From NCBI RefSeq assembly GCF_014204495.1, contig NZ_JACHLN010000001.1, positions 1,116,001-1,180,000 on the forward strand: DNA of 64,000 nucleotides, in the 5' to 3' direction. Position 1 is the stretch's first letter. Each line of letters opens with the position of its first letter. This DNA comes from Sphingomonas kyeonggiensis (GTDB taxonomy: Bacteria > Pseudomonadota > Alphaproteobacteria > Sphingomonadales > Sphingomonadaceae). A program made the translations under genes and the position numbers. Below, one piece after another: positions 59,805 through 64,000 of the stretch. Under the pieces are notes generated by a model. The model saw only the letters and a program-made list of their open reading frames with translations, did not search any database and was not told where the DNA came from.

Positions 59805-61922
59805 GTGGTCACGGGATCGATTTCGGAAGAAGCAGGCGCAAAATCGGGCTGGATGCCGGCCAGGGGCGCCGGCGCGCAGGAAATCGATGCACTGGTGACG
59901 CGGGTGCTCGCCGAGCTGACCCTCGACGAGAAGGTCACGATGATGTCCGGCAAGGGCTTCTTCGACGCGCTCGCCGAGGACGACCGGATCTGGGGCGCGC
60001 GGCCCTATCGCGCCGGCGGCGGCGTCGAGCGGCTGGGCATCCCGCCGCTGATGTTCACCGACGGCCCGCGCGGCGTGACGCGTGTCGGCTCCACTTGCTT
60101 CCCCTGCACCATGGCGCGCGGCGCCACCTTCGATGCCGCGCTCGAGCGGCGCGTAGGCGAAGTGATGGGCGTGGAGGCGCGCGCGCAGGATTGCAGCTTT
60201 TCGGGCGCGGTCTGCATCAACCTGCTGCGCCATCCCGCCTGGGGCCGGGCGCAGGAAACCTATGGCGAGGATCCCTGGCATCTCGGCGTGATGGGCGCGG
60301 CGATGGGCACGGGCATCCAGGCGCATAACGTGATCGCCACGGTGAAGCATTTCGCGCTCAATTCGATGGAGAATGCGCGCTTCAAGGTGAACGTGACCGC
60401 CGACGAGCGCGCGATGCACGAAGTCTATCTGCCACACTTCAGGCATTGCCTCGATGCCGGCGTGGCGACGGTGATGACCGCGTACAACAAGGTGAATGGC
60501 GAGTTCTGTGGCCAGAGCCGCGCGCTGCTGACCGATGTGCTGCGCGGCGAATGGGGCTTCGAAGGTTTCGTCCATTCGGACTGGGTGCGCGGCGTCCACA
60601 AGGTATACGGCGCCGCCGCGGGTCTCGACGTGGAGAATCCCGAGCCGCTGGTGTTCGGCGAGAAGCTGGTCGCCGCGGTCGAGGCCGGGACGATCGAGCC
60701 CGAAGTGATCGACCAGGCATGCCGCCGCATCCTCACCACCCAGTTCCGCTTCGCCGCGCAGGAAGATCCGCTGGAAGCGTATCCGAAGGAGCTGATCGCG
60801 CAGGAAAGCCACCGCGCGCTGGCCCGCGAAGTGGCCGAGAAATGCGCGGTGCTGCTCGAGAATGACGGCACGCTGCCGTTCGACCGCGCCAAGGTGCACA
60901 AGCTCGCGGTGCTGGGTGCGCTCGCCGATATGGAGAATACCGGCGACAATGGCTCGAGCCGGGTGCGGACTCCCTATGTCATCACCCCGCTCCAGGGCCT
61001 GCGCGCGCTGCTCGGTGACGATGCGGTGGCCTATGCCAGCGGCGAGGACCTGGGTGCCGCGACGCAGCTGGCGCGCGAGTCCGATGCGGTGGTCGTCGTC
61101 GCCGGCTTCACCGCCAAGGAAGAGGGCGAGTACATCATCGGCGACATTGCGCTGGGCGCCGATGGCAAGCCGGGCCGCCCGAGCATCTCCAAGGAGCCGA
61201 TCGGTGGCGACCGCCTGTCGCTGGGCCTGCCCGAGGCGCAGGTCGAACTGATCCGCGCGGCGGCGGCGAGCGGCAAGCCGGTGGTGGTCGTGCTGGTCGT
61301 GGGCTCGGCGGTGCTGGTCGAGGAATGGCGCGAGGGCGCGAACGCGATCCTGATGAGCTTCTATGCCGGCATGGAAGGCGGCCATGCGCTGGCCAGCCTG
61401 TTGTTCGGCGAGGTCAGCCCTTCCGGCAAGCTGCCCTTCACCGTGGCGCGCGATGCGGGGGACTATCCGTTCTTCGATCGCGACGCCGATGCGATCGAAT
61501 ATGACCGCTGGCACGGCTATACCAAGCTCGACCGCGACAAGGTGACGCCGCGCTACGCCTTTGGCCATGGCCTCTCCTATGCGCGCTTCGCCTATCGCGG
61601 GCTGACGGCGCGGGTGGTGGACGGCGCGATCGAAGTGTCGGTGGCGGTGCGCAATGACGGCGAGATGGCCGCCGAGGAAGTCGTGCAATGCTATGTCGGC
61701 GCGCCTGGCGTCGAGGCCGAGCAGCCGGTCAAGCTGCTGCGCGCGTTCGACCGTGTGGCGCTGGCGCCGGGCGAGACCGGGATCGTGCAGCTGTTCGTGA
61801 GCCTGGAGAGTCTCTGCTGGCGTGATCCGGCGACGCATGGCTGGCGGCTGGAAGCCGGCGACTATCGCGTGCTGGTCGGCGGTGCGTCCGACCAGCTGAT
61901 CGAGACGCGCGTTACGCTCTGA
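59805..61922 (+). CDS. Glycoside hydrolase family 3 protein (beta-glucosidase-like)
   Basis: 705 aa from GTG 59805; GGAGAGG lies seven bases upstream and rules against ATG 59790. N-terminal TIM barrel with LMFTDGPRGVT, VIATVKHFALNS and the nucleophile Asp259 in GFVHSDWVRG; then the alpha/beta sandwich and a C-terminal fibronectin III-like domain (AVRNDGEMAAEEVVQCYVGAP). No signal peptide, so it should act on imported oligosaccharides. Likely beta-glucosidase or beta-xylosidase; the substrate is not fixed by motifs. Confidence 0.92.
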   Translation: MVTGSISEEAGAKSGWMPARGAGAQEIDALVTRVLAELTLDEKVTMMSGKGFFDALAEDDRIWGARPYRAGGGVERLGIPPLMFTDGPRGVTRVGSTCFPCTMARGATFDAALERRVGEVMGVEARAQDCSFSGAVCINLLRHPAWGRAQETYGEDPWHLGVMGAAMGTGIQAHNVIATVKHFALNSMENARFKVNVTADERAMHEVYLPHFRHCLDAGVATVMTAYNKVNGEFCGQSRALLTDVLRGEWGFEGFVHSDWVRGVHKVYGAAAGLDVENPEPLVFGEKLVAAVEAGTIEPEVIDQACRRILTTQFRFAAQEDPLEAYPKELIAQESHRALAREVAEKCAVLLENDGTLPFDRAKVHKLAVLGALADMENTGDNGSSRVRTPYVITPLQGLRALLGDDAVAYASGEDLGAATQLARESDAVVVVAGFTAKEEGEYIIGDIALGADGKPGRPSISKEPIGGDRLSLGLPEAQVELIRAAAASGKPVVVVLVVGSAVLVEEWREGANAILMSFYAGMEGGHALASLLFGEVSPSGKLPFTVARDAGDYPFFDRDADAIEYDRWHGYTKLDRDKVTPRYAFGHGLSYARFAYRGLTARVVDGAIEVSVAVRNDGEMAAEEVVQCYVGAPGVEAEQPVKLLRAFDRVALAPGETGIVQLFVSLESLCWRDPATHGWRLEAGDYRVLVGGASDQLIETRVTL

Positions 61923-62934
61923 TCTCGGCCAGCCAGCGATCGACGATGCGGGCGGTGGCGATGCTGTCCGCCGCGCTGAGGCCGGGCCGGACGAATTCGG
62001 TGGCGCCCGAGCGGATCGCGCGGTTCGCGGCTTCGAACTGGAAGCTGTAGAGGTGGCGCGGTTCGTCGACCGCGATCGCCTCGCGGCTCCCGTCCGGGCG
62101 GATCAGCCGCATCGTGTTCACTCCACCGGTCTTGCCGCCGGCGAACCAGAACTGGTCGACCTCCAGCCGGCCGGTGGTGCCCATCACATGCAGGATGTTT
62201 TCCTGGCGGACGCTGATCGAGCAGGAGAGATCGGCCATGATCCCGCCGGGGAAGCGAAGCAGCGCCGAGGTCCATTCATCGACGCCGCTCGGCCCGATAT
62301 GGCCGACGGCGCTGATCGTGTCGGGCATCGGGATGGTGCCGCCGTCGCGGGCACCGGCGATAAGCCCGGCCATCGAGACCGGATAGCCGGCCAGGTCGAG
62401 GATCGCGCCGCCGCCGAGCTCGGGCTTGAACAGCCGGTGGCCGGCCCGCGCTCCCTCGGGCACCGCGAAGCCGAAGCTCGAGCGGATCATCCGCACCTCG
62501 CCGATCGCGTCCGAACGGATCAGCTCGGCGATGCGGCTGGCGAGCGGGTGGAAGCGGTACATGAAGGCTTCACCGAGAAAGGTCGCCGCGGTGCGCGCGG
62601 CGAGGAACATCGCTTCGGTCTCGGCGGCGCAGACGCCCATCGGCTTCTCGCACAGCACATGCTTGCCGGCTTGCGCGGCCGCGATCGCCCAGTGCGCGTG
62701 ATGGCTGTGCGGGGTCGCGATGTAGATCGCGTCGATCCCGGGATCGGCGATCAGCGCCTCATAGCCGGTGACGACGCGGATGCCGGGGAAATGCTCGGCC
62801 AGCTCGGGTCGGCCGGGATTGCGGGTGCCGAGCGCGGCGATCGTGCCGGTGGTCGAGCCGGCGGCACCGGCGCGGAAATCGCGGGCGATGGTGCCGGGGC
62901 CGAGAATGCCCCAGCGCACGGGTGCGGCGCTCAT
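61912..62934 (-). CDS. Gfo/Idh/MocA-family oxidoreductase
   Basis: 340-aa NAD(P)-dependent sugar dehydrogenase type. Rossmann motif RWGILGPGTIARDF, then the catalytic region GKHVLCEKPMGVCAAE with Lys of EKP, and ELGGGAILDLAGYPVSMAGLI later. Substrate probably a sugar or polyol. Its start overlaps the stop of the UPF0303 gene (ATGA); its 3' end overlaps the GH3 gene by 11 bases. Confidence 0.92.
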   Translation of the reverse strand: MSAAPVRWGILGPGTIARDFRAGAAGSTTGTIAALGTRNPGRPELAEHFPGIRVVTGYEALIADPGIDAIYIATPHSHHAHWAIAAAQAGKHVLCEKPMGVCAAETEAMFLAARTAATFLGEAFMYRFHPLASRIAELIRSDAIGEVRMIRSSFGFAVPEGARAGHRLFKPELGGGAILDLAGYPVSMAGLIAGARDGGTIPMPDTISAVGHIGPSGVDEWTSALLRFPGGIMADLSCSISVRQENILHVMGTTGRLEVDQFWFAGGKTGGVNTMRLIRPDGSREAIAVDEPRHLYSFQFEAANRAIRSGATEFVRPGLSAADSIATARIVDRWLAEIRA

Positions 62935-63401
62935 GCCTGGCTCTCCTGGTGCGCCTTCAACGCGGCCAGCGCCTCGACGGCGTAGCGATGATCCTCCTCC
63001 TGGGCGAGACCGCTGATCGCGACCGCGCCGATCACCCCGGTGCCGGCGATCCGGATCGGCACCGCGCCGCCGGCAGCGACATGGGTGCGCAGGTCGAGCC
63101 CGAAGCGATCGAACGCGCCCGGCGGCGCGGCATCGAACTTGAGGCGCATTGCATAGCTGGAGCGCTCGAAGCGCATCACCAGCGCGATCTTGCGATCGAT
63201 CCAGCCAAGATTGTCGGCGGTGGCGCCGGGCAGCAGCGCGCTGAACAGCCGCGTGCCGGCGCGGCGGATCTCGATCGCGATCGGGGCACCGGCCGCCGCG
63301 CCACGCTTGCGCAGATGGCAGCCGAGCCACCAGGCGTCCTCGGCATCGAAGCGCTGCAGCTGGAGCGATTGCTCCTCGCGGTCGATTGCTTCCAGGTCCA
63401 T
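62931..63401 (-). CDS. UPF0303 / haem-degrading-domain protein (HbpS-like)
   Basis: 156 aa. QRFDAEDAWWLGCHLRKRGAAAGAPIAIEIRR, LGWIDRKIALVMRFERSSYAMRLKF, and AAGGAVPIRIAGTGVIGAVAISGLAQEEDH are the GlcG/HbpS fold of UPF0303. Biochemical role unsettled; often found with sugar oxidoreductases, as here. It shares the divergent operator region with the TolB-like gene. Confidence 0.85.
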   Translation of the reverse strand: MDLEAIDREEQSLQLQRFDAEDAWWLGCHLRKRGAAAGAPIAIEIRRAGTRLFSALLPGATADNLGWIDRKIALVMRFERSSYAMRLKFDAAPPGAFDRFGLDLRTHVAAGGAVPIRIAGTGVIGAVAISGLAQEEDHRYAVEALAALKAHQESQA

Positions 63402-63425
63402 TGCCCGCTCTCCGATTCTAGTTTA

Positions 63426-63439
63426 ATTTAGCGCTAAAT
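63426..63439. promoter_or_regulatory. 14-bp palindrome in the divergent promoter region
   Basis: ATTTAGCGCTAAAT is a perfect 14-bp palindrome between the UPF0303-oxidoreductase operon and the divergent TolB-like gene. Its core TTAGCGCTAA is identical to the site before the GH3 gene, suggesting one regulator for the cluster. Confidence 0.7.
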
Positions 63440-63482
63440 CTACCAGGTCCCGATCAATGTCAAATAGCGGAGAGGCGCAAGC

Positions 63483-64000
63483 ATGACGACGGTTTCCAAG
63501 GCGCCCCCGGGGGCCAATCCCGCGCATGGGCCGTTCCGCCCGCTGCTGCCGGGGCAGGTCTCGCAGGTGCGGATCATCCGCCGCGACGGCAGCGAGGACC
63601 GGCTGGTGCTCGAGGCTGACCGGCTGCTCGAGGCGCCGAACTGGACGCCGGACGGGGGCGCGCTGATCGTCAATGGCGGGGGGCATCTGTTCCGCCTGAA
63701 GCTGGCGGGCGCACCGGTGCTGGAGCCGATCGCGATTGACGGGATCGACGATGCCAACAACGACCATCTGCTCTCGCCCGACGGCCGGACGCTCTACATC
63801 ACCGCGGCGCGCAAGGTGCATGCGGTGCCGGTCACCGGCGGCACGCCGCGCCAGGTGAGCCCGGCGGATGGGCTGGCTTATTATCTCCACGGCATCTCGC
63901 CCGACGGCAGCGCACTCGCCTGCGCGACGATCCGGCCGGGCGAGGTGCTGCGCTGGGGCATCGCGATCGTGCCCGAAGCGGGTGGCCCGGCGCGGCAGCT
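63483..64000 (+). CDS. TolB-like beta-propeller protein, N-terminal part (cut by window end)
   Basis: The frame from ATG 63483 (GGAGAGG upstream) is open to the end; 172 residues visible. Repeating blades with LLSPDGRTLYITAARKV and HGISPDGSALACATIRPGE are WD40/PD40-like, as in TolB and periplasmic sugar-cluster propellers. No signal peptide is evident. It may be a sugar- or peptide-processing propeller of the same cluster; the rest of the gene is needed to say. Confidence 0.75.
   Translation, partial: MTTVSKAPPGANPAHGPFRPLLPGQVSQVRIIRRDGSEDRLVLEADRLLEAPNWTPDGGALIVNGGGHLFRLKLAGAPVLEPIAIDGIDDANNDHLLSPDGRTLYITAARKVHAVPVTGGTPRQVSPADGLAYYLHGISPDGSALACATIRPGEVLRWGIAIVPEAGGPARQ

Noticed and set aside
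59751..61838. 695-codon minus-strand open frame across the GH3 gene
   Set aside because: The opposite strand holds a complete GH3 enzyme with catalytic residues; the shadow frame has no domain.

Overview
The window reads as a chromosomal segment of a GC-rich alphaproteobacterium, most likely a Sphingomonas or close relative. Supporting points are the ubiG-lysC-ptsP order, the proA-nadD-rsfS-rlmH-envC-ctpA block, the fused DUF4130-UdgX DNA-repair protein, and the palindromic intergenic repeats. It carries about 60 protein genes. I saw no rRNA, tRNA, CRISPR array or classical insertion sequence.

Layout. 1-2.5 kb: tail of a GMC oxidoreductase, then a minus-strand glnK-amtB nitrogen operon with a sigma-54 type promoter and a rho-independent terminator. 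2.6-7.3 kb: a di-iron hydroxylase, a DUF2141 protein, a MipA-type outer-membrane protein, a nuclease-fold-like protein, and thiC behind a TPP riboswitch. 7.3-11.7 kb is the accessory stretch. It holds two tandem paralogues resembling Rhodococcus VapA-type proteins, a small exported protein, an AT-richer pair (63-aa protein plus Clp-fold serine protease), and a helix-turn-helix gene tightly bracketed by two repeats. The same two repeats recur at 59.5 kb without the gene. 11.7-22.4 kb: mixed housekeeping (two DNA glycosylases, ubiG, lysC, nitronate monooxygenase, PadR-controlled membrane protein). 22.5-31 kb: ptsP, a RodZ-like gene, cpoB-tilS-ftsH. 31-39 kb: proA, nadD, rsfS, rlmH, an EnvC-like factor, ctpA, dsbB, coq7.

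39-46 kb: a membrane glycosyltransferase, then a radical SAM protein and UdgX, which usually sit together. Here they are separated by a hemerythrin gene and a beta-helix/c-type haem pair. 46-54 kb: a TetR-controlled efflux operon arranged like E. coli cecR-ybhGFSR, with its own outer-membrane factor. 54-58 kb: a translationally coupled DUF4173-response regulator-histidine kinase operon. 58-64 kb: an Hsp70-like ATPase and a sugar-linked cluster (GH3 glycosidase, Gfo/Idh oxidoreductase, UPF0303 protein, start of a TolB-like propeller) with matching TTAGCGCTAA palindromes in front of its transcription units.

Functions are assigned from sequence motifs and family knowledge only; no database search was run. 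The least explained parts are the repeat-bracketed helix-turn-helix cassette, the AT-rich protease pair and the VapA-like tandem.
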